NCBI GenBank assembly: GCA_021234155.1
Contig: JAJEKV010000027.1
Span: forward strand, 15,906,891 to 15,970,890
Source of the DNA: Isoetes taiwanensis
Taxonomy: Eukaryota > Streptophyta > Lycopodiopsida > Isoetales > Isoetaceae
Direction: 5' to 3'
Length of the DNA stretch: 64,000 nucleotides
Shown: positions 47,040-57,999 of the stretch, piece after piece
Position numbering within the stretch: position 1 is the stretch's first letter
Layout of the letters: the number at the start of each line of letters is the position of its first letter
Notes under the pieces: model-generated
What the model was told of the DNA's origin: nothing
What the model saw: the letters and a program-made list of their open reading frames with translations, nothing else
The model's database searches: none
Program-made: the position numbers and the translations under genes

Positions 47040-47640
47040 CATCAGAGAGAAAACGCGACCGCGATCCTGCCAAGCAGCTAAAATAGAACTCCACACAATC
47101 GCGGCCGCGACTTTGTGTAGCACTTAAGCACGGCAAGATGCTTAAGTACTTTGTACTGATGAACATCGCAATAAAGAAAATCTATGCTCGGCCGGCATCG
47201 CGGCCGCGATCTTGATGAGCAGCTACACTATGAAGACCGCTATCCGGAAATTATAAAACCAATCAAACAAGACCGCGGCATGATCTTGATGAGCGACTAC
47301 ACTTATAAAGACCGCTATCTAGAAATTATAAAACCTATCAAGCAAGACCGCGACCGCGACCGCGATCTTGCTGAGCATCTATACTTATGAAAACAATAGA
47401 AGTTCTAGTAGGCAAGATCGCCGCCGCGATCTTGGCCGAGCTGAAATGTTAGAAAATACCTTCTCGAGGGAGTCCTTAGGTGCCATGGGATCGGTATTTG
47501 GTTCAAGATCTGAAATATGGGTTTTTGGTGGGTGGGGCGCCGGAGGTCGAAGCTAGGCGCCGAATGAAATCGCGGAGTAGAAATTAGTTTTTGAATGTTT
47601 TGAGTTTCAATTTATAGAACGCGGCCGCTGAAATTAAATG
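47040..47640. repeat. Cluster of GATCGCGGCCGCGATC-type palindromes with a ~74-82 bp tandem unit
   Basis: Motifs are at 47054-47066 (CGCGACCGCGATC), 47098-47111 (ATCGCGGCCGCGAC), 47197-47211 (ATCGCGGCCGCGATC), 47346-47368 (three CGCGAC units then CGCGATC), 47415-47432 (AAGATCGCCGCCGCGATCTT) and 47619. Between 47197 and 47400 the unit CTTGATGAGCAGCTACACTA ... ACCGCTATC...GAAATTATAAAACC repeats about three times. Other copies lie at 43298, 43585, 45376, 48519, 48705 and 48796. The motif is almost absent outside 43.2-48.8 kb. Confidence 0.75.
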
Positions 47641-48734
47641 CCCGCCCTCATGATGGCGCGCGTGAAAAACGTGCCGACCATAATGGCGTCGTCTGCCGGT
47701 AGTAATAATTACCGGCCGTCGCCGTATTTATTCCCCGACATTAATGCGGTTAAATGATGCGAATATACCCGTCCCCGAAAGCCGGAACCCGCATCTGAAA
47801 GGTCTTTATCCACTTGGGCGTCCGCGTTCAATTCGGGTCATAATTTCGGACTGACACTTTATCCAGCCATAAATGCCTCCAAAATATCCGGTTTTGGACG
47901 ACGGCCGACCCGGCGCAAAATTTGAATTCGAGAACAAACCAATTCGAGAAAGGGAAAAGCCAATTCAAATTTCATTGTTTTGCAAGATCTTCGAGGCGCT
48001 TGAGCGCGCTAAAGCCGGGCCAAGTTTGGGCAAGGATTTGCTTACGCAATTCGCATCCATTGAAGGCGCCGACGAGGGCGCCGATAATCCGCTTTGGTAA
48101 TCCGCCACTACACACTTTCGAATTCTGCAAATCGCATCGGTTCGGGGTTTACTGCCGAGGTAAAAGGCCTATTCTGATGCATATCCCTCACTGAAGTGAA
48201 CTGAACGTATCAGTAATGCACTGAATTTTAATTATAACTGCAACCTCCGAGTCTCTGCACTAACATTCACTATGTATTGCATGGATTGATAAGATACCTC
48301 CTGATACTTTGTTGCAACTATGTAAAAATAGATGTTCTAAGCAAGACTGTGCACTCTGGTGTGTTTATTATACAATGTAAACGTGTTTCAAGTATATGCT
48401 TTCTTTCTCTATGTGGATGAAACTAAACACTGTTTTTATGACACTAAACACCGTATTCTGTGAGGTAGGAGTAATGCCTTATTCTGTAAGTCAATCGTTT
48501 AACTTTGGTGCTCCACGAGATCGCGGTCGCGATACCTTCAACCATCTACACTTGCTATTGACCAAAGAACTCCCAGATATCGATAACTTAGAGTTGAACC
48601 CACTAGCTAGCCTCGAAATTTGATTTGCACGAGTTCTTATTGAAACAGCTAGTGTGAATGCTTGCAACTAAGCGAGCCCGCTGCGTTCTTACCCATGCTC
48701 GATAAGATCGCGGTGGCGAAAGTCGTGACCATTT

Positions 48735-48764
48735 CTTATTTTTCACTTCATATTTTTTGTAGTG
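48735..48764. other. Possible CACTA terminal inverted repeat
   Basis: The reverse strand begins CACTACAAAAAATATGAAGT, followed inward by TTTCGCCACCGCGATCTT, i.e. CACTA plus a subterminal palindrome motif. No matching second end was found near 43 kb, so it may be chance or a solo end. Confidence 0.3.
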
Positions 48765-48832
48765 GTTTATGATCACGGTGCTTTACGCTCACTAGGATCG
48801 CTGCCGCTTATTCACGACCTCTTGTTTGGAGG

Positions 48833-49588
48833 ATGGCTGATGTAATTCCGCTGTATCTGCTGGGGAAAAAGGTGGCAGAAGGAAGAGTCCACAATTTCGA
48901 GCGCCATCACAATTCGACTGTCCCGGAGGGTATGGTTGTCGTTTCAATTGTGAATGTTCTGGATGGACAGTTACCGCTACCAATTCCCGAATTGGAAATA
49001 GAAAGAATGGGTGAAGCTGTGGGGACTTTTGTGTTGTGGTACAAGAAGGACATTGTTGCTCCACTAGATAGACATGAGGAAGCTTGCACCCCACCAGGTC
49101 AGATAAAAAGGATAGACTGGCAGGACAGAGGGAATGAGGGGTTAGCCACTAATGAGACGAATCATGTGCAAGGGCTTTCTAGAGATGAGTTAGTTGAGAA
49201 GGCGTGCACACTCATGCATGAATGCTGCTACATGGCTTATGCCTATGGTGTTATCGTTTTTGCCGATCCAAACCATGCTGTGTCTGACGTGAAGTTAGGG
49301 GAAGGCTCGATAGCTGCTACTATCATGAACATTTTTCCAATGCCTGAAAAGATCTCTATGCGCTGCCAGGCCTGTGCAGAAATGCCCCAACTGCATGACC
49401 TTGTGAGATGGCCCATAGCCCTCGTGCTCGTTGATAACATTCCAGTTTCTACTCTTGTGGTTGCGGTGAAGGAGAAGGATGTGGAGAATGAACCTTACTC
49501 CATTAGACCCGAAATTGGCATCACCAAAAGAGACCTTTACAAAGATGGTCAATCGGAGACCCGAAACACGCCCAAAGACACCGACTAA
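48833..49588 (+). CDS. DUF8039-like protein (transposon-associated)
   Basis: An intact 251-codon ORF. Residues 10-75 read GKKVAEGRVHN...PEGMVVVSIVNVLDG, LPLPIPELEIERMGEAVGTF and VLWYKKDI. This is the DUF8039 pattern: GxVAxGxVH, PEGxxxVxVxxVxxGxxxLPxP and a following GxFVxW. DUF8039 occurs in plant proteins often encoded by or next to DNA transposons; its role is not established to my knowledge. The rest (CCYMAYAYGVIVFADPNHAV; RWPIALVLVDNIPVSTLVVA) is unassigned. It starts 69 bp from the CACTA-like end and about 25 bp after the last palindrome motif, and precedes the DUF7869-like gene on the same strand. Confidence 0.65.
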   Translation: MADVIPLYLLGKKVAEGRVHNFERHHNSTVPEGMVVVSIVNVLDGQLPLPIPELEIERMGEAVGTFVLWYKKDIVAPLDRHEEACTPPGQIKRIDWQDRGNEGLATNETNHVQGLSRDELVEKACTLMHECCYMAYAYGVIVFADPNHAVSDVKLGEGSIAATIMNIFPMPEKISMRCQACAEMPQLHDLVRWPIALVLVDNIPVSTLVVAVKEKDVENEPYSIRPEIGITKRDLYKDGQSETRNTPKDTD

Positions 49589-49599
49589 ATGTGAAAGAA

Positions 49600-51960
49600 A
49601 AACTAGTGCTTTGGCTATTCTAGACTTCAGGTCATCACCGTTGCATGAAACGATCTTTGTGCAAATTTTACATCCCAGAGATATAGCTTGCATGAGAACC
49701 TTTTTTTGGAACATGAAGTCCCTGGGCGCACAACTTTTGCATATAACATGCTAGATCTTTGCTCAAAATGGTGTAGTCCGCAAACCGATGTTGAATAACA
49801 AAACAAAAAGCGTGAAAGCATGGCATAAAGCCTATGGCATTCCCATTTCCACTTTTACAAGTGGAAGAAGCTCTTCAATGACGGCCCCGTAATTGCCGAG
49901 CACGGAAATATTGGGTCTAAGAAGCCAAGGTCTCATACTTTGGTTTGGCAATGCTTGTGCTATCCATGTTCATAGATGAAAACGCAGAGACGATGCCACC
50001 GCCGAAAATTACGGCGAGGGTCACAGAACAAAATGTTAAGAGGCTACCTTCAGTCTTGACTAAGAAGGATATACACCAAGAAGTAGATATTTCCGTTCTG
50101 AGATGACAGGCAAGCATATTTCTCCTTAAGTCATTTAAATGCGCTTGGAAAGAGAATCATTCAGAGGTAGCAATAGCTAAGAGGATAGCATTTTCCAAGT
50201 GTAACACCTGTATTGTCATAAAGGAAAAGCTTGCTAAGACCCGAGAGATCCAAACGAAAAGAAGGGTACTTGCAATAGAGAGAAAATCACATATGACGGC
50301 CCAGATTTCATGCAGGAGCCTTTCATCGGTCCTGGAGAGCTTTGTCGCATAGATCTCCTGAGCACACTTTAACCATTATACATGATAAGATGGATCAGAA
50401 TAAGACCATGGTCCCTCGTCTAGAGAAGCTAGCAAAGTCTCGTATGGAGGGGTGAACGATCAAGGTCGGTGTTACAGTGCTCTCATGCACGCCATGGTAT
50501 AGGTGCCTTGGGCCACTTCTCACCGGACCTCCGGCCTGATGATTCTAATTTTCATGTGGGATCCTTGAATCATACCTTGAAGACACTGGAGAATAAATCT
50601 GAGGATAATTGGGGCCATTTGAGAGTTACTGATCGTCCTGAAAGCAGCTGGGGTGCAGCAATTTTAAACACAGATAACCTTAGGACAAAAATGATGAATG
50701 GCAGTAGAAATGATTTTATGCCTCCTATCAAAGGCCCCATGGTAGCAAACAAGTTGCCTAGGAGGCTTTACTTGCAGCTAGATAATTGCTCGGTCGGAAT
50801 AAGAATAGATATCTTTTCTCTTACTTGTCATACTTGGTTTGGTTAGGTGTATTTGATCAAGTGCAGCTGGGATTCATGATGGTTGGACACACCCACGATG
50901 ACATAGATGCCCTATTTGGAAACTACTCTACTCTAATGAGAAGATCAGATGCATTGACTATTCCGGAGCTTATGCAACTCTTGAGCGAAGTAGTTCAAAG
51001 GCTCCTTCACCTTACCTTGTGACAGAGGTTCCCGATTGGAAGGAATTCGTGAAAGGATTTATCCCCGATAAGAAGGACCGTTTATGTGGTCACTTGGAAC
51101 CTCTACTCTTCAAGTTTTGCATGAAGGATGGATGGCCACTAATGTTCTACAAGATGAGGCGGGGGCATAGGGAGTGGCTCCCGAAAAGGGAATCAGAATG
51201 TGGAAGGAGGATGCCCAAGGTTTACCTATGATTCCGAGAGGGTCACCTAAGGTCCTACTGACCATATGGGAGCTTGAAAGATATAGGTGCATTAAGAGCT
51301 TCTATTGCCAAGTACATGATGCACCGGGCAGCTATTTCTAGAGTGGCGATAAGTCATGGTCCCACACATATATGAATGAAGTTATTGACTACTTGGTCCA
51401 CCTTCTTTGCGAGTGCTTGGTGATGTGCAGCCCCGGTAGAGAGTCTGTCATTCAGGATTTCTGGCCCAAAGACTGTGCAAAGTGCATTGGAAGAACCCGA
51501 AAGAGTGTTTGTGGATGAGCACATTGAAGCATCTCATTACGTGGGGCCTTTCTGGGTAGACCCAAGAACCCAGTTGAAATATTCGACCCCTACCAAGATG
51601 TCAAGAAGGGAATGCTCTTGCTAATCAGACCACATGATAACTGCCCGACATGGATGGCTTTTGCCGAAGAGGACCCAATAGAGGACCCTAATCTCCCACA
51701 TTATGAAGAGGTGTTTGTCTCTTGGTTTGAACTTTGTTGCGTAAAGGGAACCTCATATGCAATGCAAAGATAGGGATTGTTGGAGCAAGAATTGGAGACC
51801 CAATCCTAATGACCCGCCACGCTACCAACCTTTGAAAACAATAGACTATGGTTGGGCCGTAGAGACCAGGCCATTGTCAGTGGTGATCCCCAGTAGTGTT
51901 CGGGCTCAGTTGCAAGAATTAGTGGCTAAAGAAGCTAAGGACGATGATGAGAACTCTTGA
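49600..51960 (+). pseudogene. DUF7869-like transposase-related protein, decayed
   Basis: In shifting plus-strand frames: SVKAWHKAYGIPISTFTSG (about 49810-49865), the stretch before DUF7869; LPRRLYLQLDNCS (50755-50795); then, one frame over, NKNRYLFSYLSYLVWLGVFD and QVQLGFMMVGHTHDDIDALF (50793-50925). QLDN..-NKNRY-(x)n-GHTHDDID..F is the DUF7869 signature, and its acidic residues suggest a DDE-type nuclease, though that is inference. After it comes PDWKEFVKGFI and CGHLEPLLFKF (51030-51120), then a C-terminal piece (51757-51960). Multiple frameshifts and stops exclude a functional product. It probably belonged with the DUF8039-like gene upstream. Confidence 0.65.
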
Positions 51961-52098
51961 GGTATGCAATGCTCTTTTACATAATTACTATATCATTCAT
52001 AACATGAAAGTTACAATAGACTAGTTATTATTTGTTACGCTCTGCGTTTTCCATCTCAACACAAGAGCTCTTACACTATACAATGCTAAACAGGTGAT

Positions 52099-52338
52099 TC
52101 ATTCATCTTCAGGATCTGTAGTAGTGATCCCTGATATCTCATAGCTCATTCGCCGGAAGCCAAATCGATGGATCATTACACGAATTGACGCAGGGCAACG
52201 AATCTCAGCGCCCAAAGCTTTTCTTCGCAGGTAGGGATCAAGAAGAAGATGCCTGTCTAGGCAACCAACAAGATCAGAGTGGCTCATTGAGCACTTGATC
52301 GCCTCGATGTGGTGAATTGATGAAGGCAAATAATCCAT
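52099..52338 (-). CDS. Small hypothetical protein, tandem paralogue A
   Basis: 79 codons, MDYLPSSIHHIEAIKCSMSH to TTTDPEDE. It is paralogous to the ORF at 52754-52958: shared pattern HI.-.-KC.-S..DL..C and LDP.L, then IRVMIHRFGFRRMS versus TRVKVHISRLPDRRSMS. The upstream sequences (52370-52500 and 52990-53110) are also alike (GAATTATTGG, TATAAATACAAGTATAATAC), including a TATAAATA box-like word at 52453-52460. It faces the DUF7869-like pseudogene tail to tail. Family unknown. Confidence 0.45.
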   Translation of the reverse strand: MDYLPSSIHHIEAIKCSMSHSDLVGCLDRHLLLDPYLRRKALGAEIRCPASIRVMIHRFGFRRMSYEISGITTTDPEDE

Positions 52339-52753
52339 GTGAGAGGAATGAACTTTAGCCCCAAGTGAGAAGCTTTTATAGTGAGGTAGAATTATTGAGG
52401 TGAATTATTGGGGTAGACTTCGACCATTATTGCTCGTGTATAAGACCGTTGTATAAATACAAGTATAATACATCTTTCGTATGGATATATGTATGCGTAC
52501 TAATATGCGTATGTTTCAAAACATGTTTGCTTGACGAATTTAGCTATGATTGAATTCAATGACAGCTTGCGTAATAAGTGGAGGTGGGATAGCACATCGT
52601 TACAATATACTCGCTTAAGGTATGCGTGATATTACATCCTTAATCAGAATGCTATTACATCCTTACTTAGTTATTATGTACCCATGTCATTATTACATTA
52701 TTAGCAAAAAGTGATTCACTTTCGTCATCAACATCAAAGCTCGTGGATGCCAT

Positions 52754-52958
52754 TCAGCTCATAGATCTCCGATCGGGAAGCCGAGAAATATGGACTTTAA
52801 CGCGAGTGAGCTTCCCAAGCACTAGCAGGTCCATCAGCTTTAGATAAGAGCCATGGATCAAGCTTAACGCTATTTCTAGCGCATTCGCCCAGATCGTTGT
52901 AGCTCAAGTAACACTTGAAAGAACGGATGTGCTCTGGACGAGGCATCGAGGAAGCCAT
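52754..52958 (-). pseudogene. Small hypothetical protein, tandem paralogue B (frameshifted)
   Basis: It starts MASSMPRPEHIRSFKCYLSY and continues NDLGECARNSVKLDPWLLSK, then stops at 52797. The similarity to paralogue A continues in the next frame (LTRVKVHISRLPDRRSMS) to 52754, so one indel has broken it. The unit, with its upstream region, is a ~620-bp duplicate of 52090-52520. Confidence 0.45.
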
Positions 52959-53129
52959 GGAAGATGAATGGCCTCTACCCCCTCGTGAAGCCGTTCTTAT
53001 AGTGAAGTAAAATTATTGATGTGAATTATTGGCGTACAATGTAGGGCCATTATTGAGCTTATACGAGTGTCATGTACACGTACAAGTATAACACAAAATT
53101 TGTATATATATGTGTATGTTAATTACCTC

Positions 53130-54044
53130 ATGTTTGTTGGGGTCGAGTACTAGGTGAAAGTATTCGTGCTTGAGCAAATAAGGTGTGCTCAAAATTCTCA
53201 AAATTGCGTTATTTTATCCAATTAATGAAATCATGCTTTGAAGCTTAGATCAAAACCAATGGGATGGATAACTTATATACACTATGCCCTGTAGTTATAT
53301 GCACATCTTCAATCCCTTCTTTCAAATGTGCAACAACAACATTCGGCAACCCTAGTGCTACTGTGTGATTTGCTATCATTGAATAATGTGCCCATTTCTA
53401 ACAAATTCCTATCCTGTCAGATTCCTATTAAGACTGCAGAATAAACTTACAGAAAAATTTGAAATTTTGAACATGGAGATCAACAACCTGAAAGAGAAAG
53501 CTCGATCTGCAGGGAAATTCCCGAGCTTTGGAAGCTCAGCCGCCTCAAAATTCTTGGACTTTATGGCTTTGTTGGCTCTTCTCCAAACATATTCCAAACC
53601 ATGGCCAGAAGCTATGGCGGTGACCTAACCCAGGCAAGCTGAGTCTAAGCCTAGGCAGCATAGATAGAGTTTTGAATACAAAACCAAATTCTGATAACCA
53701 ACAGCGCTGGATGTAGAACGATCTTTCTAAAACCCTGCAAGCTCAAACCGGCAAGCAAGCATTAAGCAAAAACAAAAATATTTAACTAGCAACGCTTCAG
53801 TACATAGAAAACAGACCCATTCTGGATTTGCTTTCAAATAAATAACCCAAACATATGAATCTACAGTCTTTGAAAATATCTAAGCATTAAGTTTACATAA
53901 GTATTGAGCTGATGAATAAAACTGGAGAAGTTATTATGCTTGAAGTAATTGGGGAGCAGATCTCGAGCAAACTCCGGGGTTAGCCACATTATAAAAGTAA
54001 TTCCGCAGGGCCTCCACAGATCCGTCAAATTAAGTTCACTAGTT
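53130..54044. other. No recognisable gene
   Basis: An 80-codon plus-strand ORF (53386-53628) has a coiled-coil-like start (NKLTEKFEILNMEINNLKEK) but no known family. The retrotransposon inserted immediately to the right at GTCTC. Confidence 0.35.
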
Positions 54045-54049
54045 GTCTC

Positions 54050-54257
54050 TGCTATATGCTAAGGACGTGGAGTCCAAAAAGGGCCTTTAGTCCAAAGAGG
54101 GCCTTTAGTCCAAAAGAGGGCCTTTGGTACAAAGAAGGACCAAAGGGGGCGTGCATGCTATATAGTAGCTCGGGGGAGAGCTCTGGGGCAGCTGTGTCTT
54201 GGCTGAGGGCTCGTGGTTGGGTGGTGAGATAGCGTGCCACGTCAAGAGTCCATTTTA
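54050..54257 (+). repeat. Left LTR (208 bp)
   Basis: It runs TGCTATATGCTAAGGACGTG to GTCAAGAGTCCATTTTA. It contains three GAGGGCCTTTAGTCCAAA-like units against two in the right LTR, which explains the ~19-bp length difference. Confidence 0.9.
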
Positions 54258-54258
54258 G

Positions 54259-54270
54259 TGGTATCAGAGC
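54259..54270 (+). other. Primer binding site, initiator Met-tRNA
   Basis: TGGTATCAGAGC, one base after the left LTR, is the standard complement of the initiator Met-tRNA 3' end used by many plant LTR elements. Confidence 0.9.
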
Positions 54271-54281
54271 AACAAGTTTCG

Positions 54282-55200
54282 ATGGCCGGTTCTCCTGCCA
54301 ATGTTAACTTTGAGGATGAAGAGCTCAAGGAAAAACTTTTTGAGTTAGAGCATGATAAGTCGCTCATGAGAGAAAAACTTGCGGCTGCCGAGGCTCGCAT
54401 TGCAGAGCTGCAAGAACTGGATTCTCTGCGAGCGCAGGTGGCGCAGTTGTAGCAAGCTGCAGGGCGTCCACGTAGTGGCATCAAAACGGGTGCAAATGTC
54501 AAAATTGAATTTAAAAAGTATTTCGCTGCTACTAGTGATGCGAATGAACTTTTTGCATGGCTCTGGGATTTGAATTCATATTTTGCTAAGACTAAGGATG
54601 ACGAAGACACTCAGTTATATTTTGCTGAACGTCATCTGGATGGGGTTGCAAAGGACTGGTGGCTGGATATCCAGAAGAACCAGCCAGTCGATCAACCTAT
54701 TGTTACCTTTGCGGAATTTAAAAAGCAAATCAAAAATCGTTTTTTGGGTCATAATTGGGAGCGAGATCTTATCGCTAAATGGAATAAGTTGACCCAACAA
54801 AACATGGAAACTGTTCGAGCCTTTGCCGCACGAGTTTTAAAAAAAGGACTTCAGCTTAGTAAAAATGATACTGAGAAGTCTGAAAAACTTATGGGTGGGG
54901 TTCATCGTTGGGTACCGGCAGAGAAAGTAGAGGAGAAAGGTTTGGCCCTCACGGAAGCCATTAATGCTCAACGTGGCCTCAAAGTTTCTATGAAAGAGGC
55001 GAGTGGTTTTCGGGACAAATCAATGGGATCTGCTCGAGGTGCAGGCCATTCAAACGGCCGCACACAGACGTTGCAGATAATGAACCTGTTGGGGCCAAAG
55101 AGCCTAAGGAATCTTATCAAGCACGCAAGAAGCAGCTTATGCGGGAGAATAAGTGTCTTGTTTGTTATTCAACCGATCATAAGTTTTATGAATGCCCTAC
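54282..55200 (+). pseudogene. gag: gag region
   Basis: Gag forms the particle and binds RNA. From ATG 54282 the frame reads a coiled-coil-like start (ELKEKLFELEHDKSLMREKL) to a TAG at 54450, then reopens: LYFAERHLDGVAKDWW and FAEFKKQIKNRFLGHNWERD, typical retrotransposon Gag. Near 55040-55130 the frame shifts, and the zinc knuckle CLVCYSTDHKFYEC (C-x2-C-x4-H-x4-C) follows in another frame at about 55154-55195. At least two lesions. Confidence 0.85.
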
Positions 55201-55204
55201 TTAT

Positions 55205-57977
55205 CTGGAAAAGAAGAAAGGGGAAAGAAAGGAAGCTACACCACTTCTTAAGTTTGGGACTAAGAAAGGGGACAAAAGTAAGAAAGTAGCTTCTGTTCGC
55301 GGAGATGGAAAAGGGAAGAAGGTGGCTACGGTCCGGGAAAAATCGGATATGGATTCTGTTGAGAATAGTAGTCTTTTGCGATTTTGGGCTACTATTCAAG
55401 ATCAAAAAGTGCATATCTTATTCGATCCGGGTAGTGAGTTTGATTTTATTTCTGCTCGATTGGTAAAAGAATTAAAATTAACTTCTATTCCTTTATCAAG
55501 TGATGTAGAATTGTCTTCTGCTTTCTTGAATGTAGCCCCTCCGCCTTCTTCATTTATGGTCAAGAATGTTGAATTTCAATTGCAGGGATATATCTGTAAA
55601 CGTTCTTTCATGGGGAGGTATGGATATTATTCTAGGTATGCCATGGCATAAGGCTCTCAATCCTCTTATAGATTGGAAAGCAGATATTGTTATGTTATCT
55701 TTAGAAGGGGGTAAAAAGACCTTCAAGTTTGTGAAGGATGATATTGTTTCCCCAATTCCAACAGTTTTTGTTGTACAGTTTAAACGTTTGGCAATGAAAA
55801 CTCATTTTGTGTATTTGGTGGTTTTGCGTCCTAAGTCTGATGTATCCCCATTAAATGAGCGTCAAACAATCTTTTTGCATTATTATGATGATGTCTTTTC
55901 AAATGAAATTCCACAAACTTTGCCACCCCAACGTTTGGAGGACCACAGGATTGATCTTCTTCCTGGGAAAGAACCTCCTAATCAAGCTCCTTATCGGAGA
56001 ATGCATGGCCAACAAGTTGAGATTAGGCGCCAGCTTGATGAGTTACTTCACGCTGGATTGATCCGCCATAGTTCTTCACCTTTTGGTGCTCCTGTCTTGT
56101 TGGTTAAGAAAAAAGATAATTCCTGGCGCATGTGTATAGATTATCGCGCTTTGAATAAGATAACCATAAAGAATCGGTATCCTATACCAAGGGCGGATGA
56201 TTTGTTTGATCAACTCCAAGGAGCCACAGTTTTTAGCCGTCTTGATCTTAAGTCAGGGTATTGGCAACTTAAGGTTGCGCCTGAAGATATTCATAAGACT
56301 GCGTTTAGGACAACCTTTGGACATTATGAGTTTTTGGTCATGCCATTTGGACTTACAAATGCGCCAGCTTCTTTTGCGAGGCTAATGGGGCGAATATTTG
56401 AAGATGTGCATGGCGTTTATGTTGTCGTGTTCTTTGATGACATATTAGTTTTTAGTAAGTCCGAGGAAGATCATTACTTGCATTTGCGGGAGGTTTTCCG
56501 TCAGTTAAGGGAGGAGTCTATTACTCTTAATCCTAAGAAAAGTATTTTTTTTCCAATTGGAAATTGAATATTTGGATCATATTGTTTGCGCTAAGGGTCT
56601 TAAAGTTGATCCCAGTAAGGTACGAGCAATTGTGGAATGGCCAGTACCTACTTCACTTGCTGCATTGCGTTCCTTTTTGGGCTTATGCAGTTATTATAGG
56701 AACTTTGTACAGAATTTTGCGTTTAGCTTCAGATTTATATTTGTTGCTACGAAAAGATGTTCCTTTCCAATGGAATCATAATCATAAATTTGCTTTCCAA
56801 GTTTTGAAGGATGCCATGGTTAATCCTCCTGTTCTGCATTTGCCAAAGTTTGGTCTACCTTTCTTGTTATGTGTTGATGCAAGTGGTATGGCTTTGGGCG
56901 CAGTTTTGATGCAGGATGGCCATCCTATTGCTTATGAAAGTCGGAAGTTTTCTGACACGGAAAGTAGATATAGTGTCTATGATAAGGAATTTCTGGCTGT
57001 CATTCATGTTTTGAAAGTGTGGCGACACTATCTTTTAGGGTCGACGGTTCATATTTTGACTGACCACAAAGCATTAGGCACATTGTTTCACAGAAAACAT
57101 TATCGAAAAGACAGTTGAAATGGGTTGCTTTTATGCAGCAATCTCAGTGGATTATCGTCCTGGTAAAGAGAATGTTGTGGCTGATGCTTTAAGTAGACGT
57201 TATACGGTTTGTTCTCTTTCTATAGCACAATCCAACCATTTGGAGGGAATGAAGCCATTGTATGCCACTGATCCTGATTACAAGGATATTTGGTTGTTAG
57301 CTCAAAATGGCAATGCATATGGATATAAGATCGTTAATGGGTTCTTGCATAAAGGTCCAAAGCTATGCATTGTTCGGAACTTTCGGTCACTTATTCTTAA
57401 AGAAGTCCATGATGCACCTACTGCGGGTCATCGTGGCGTGGGGGCAACTTTGGCGAAGCTTGAACCATACTTTATTTGGCCTGGATTGCAGAGAGATGTC
57501 TTGGTTCATATTCGTCATTGTGTTACTTGTCAACGGATCAAGAAAGCGAACAAGAAACCGCATGGTGTTCCTTTATCCTTGCCTATTACGGAGGCAAAGT
57601 GGGAACAGATCACTATGGATTTTATTGTTGGTCTTCCTGCAAGTTCTCGCAAGAACACTGTTATTTGGACAATTGTTGATTGTTTAACTAAGCACGCTCA
57701 TTTTATTCCTTGTTCGGATAAGTTGACGGCTTATAGTGCGGCTACGCTCTTTGTCAAAGAGATATTTAGGCTACATGGGTTGCCAAAGATTATTGTATCC
57801 GATCGTGATACAAAGTTTACTAGTGAATTCTGGAAGGCATTGTTTATGCAATTGGGAACAGAGTTAAGGTTCTCCACTGCTTTTCACCCAGAAACTGATG
57901 GACAATCCGAGGTGGTAAATAAAGTTATTTGTTCCATCTTAAGGGGGTTTGTCAATGAACATCAAGTCATTGGGTAG
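55205..57977 (+). pseudogene. pol: pol region: protease, RT, RNase H, integrase
   Basis: Domains in order, across several frames. The protease core is ILFDPGSEFDFIS (55415-55453), with DPG in place of the usual D-S/T-G. RT spans 55980-56500 ([45 protein letters not shown] with the catalytic DD). RNase H spans 56800-57110 (LCVDASGMALGAVLMQ, DKEFLAVIHVLK, LTDHKALGTL). Integrase has the zinc part H..H..CVTC (57410-57530) and core with Asp in MDFIVGLP, Asp in SDRDTKFTSEFW and Glu in DGQSEVVN. Frame changes occur near 55610, 56560 and 56720, and stops near 57117 and 57975. Confidence 0.92.
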
Positions 57978-57999
57978 AGTATTTGCCTATTGCTGAATT

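Noticed and set aside
47040-48810. NotI-like sites as cloning-vector contamination
   Set aside because: The GCGGCCGC words lie in variable palindromes with natural flanks and many non-NotI variants, and no vector sequence is seen.
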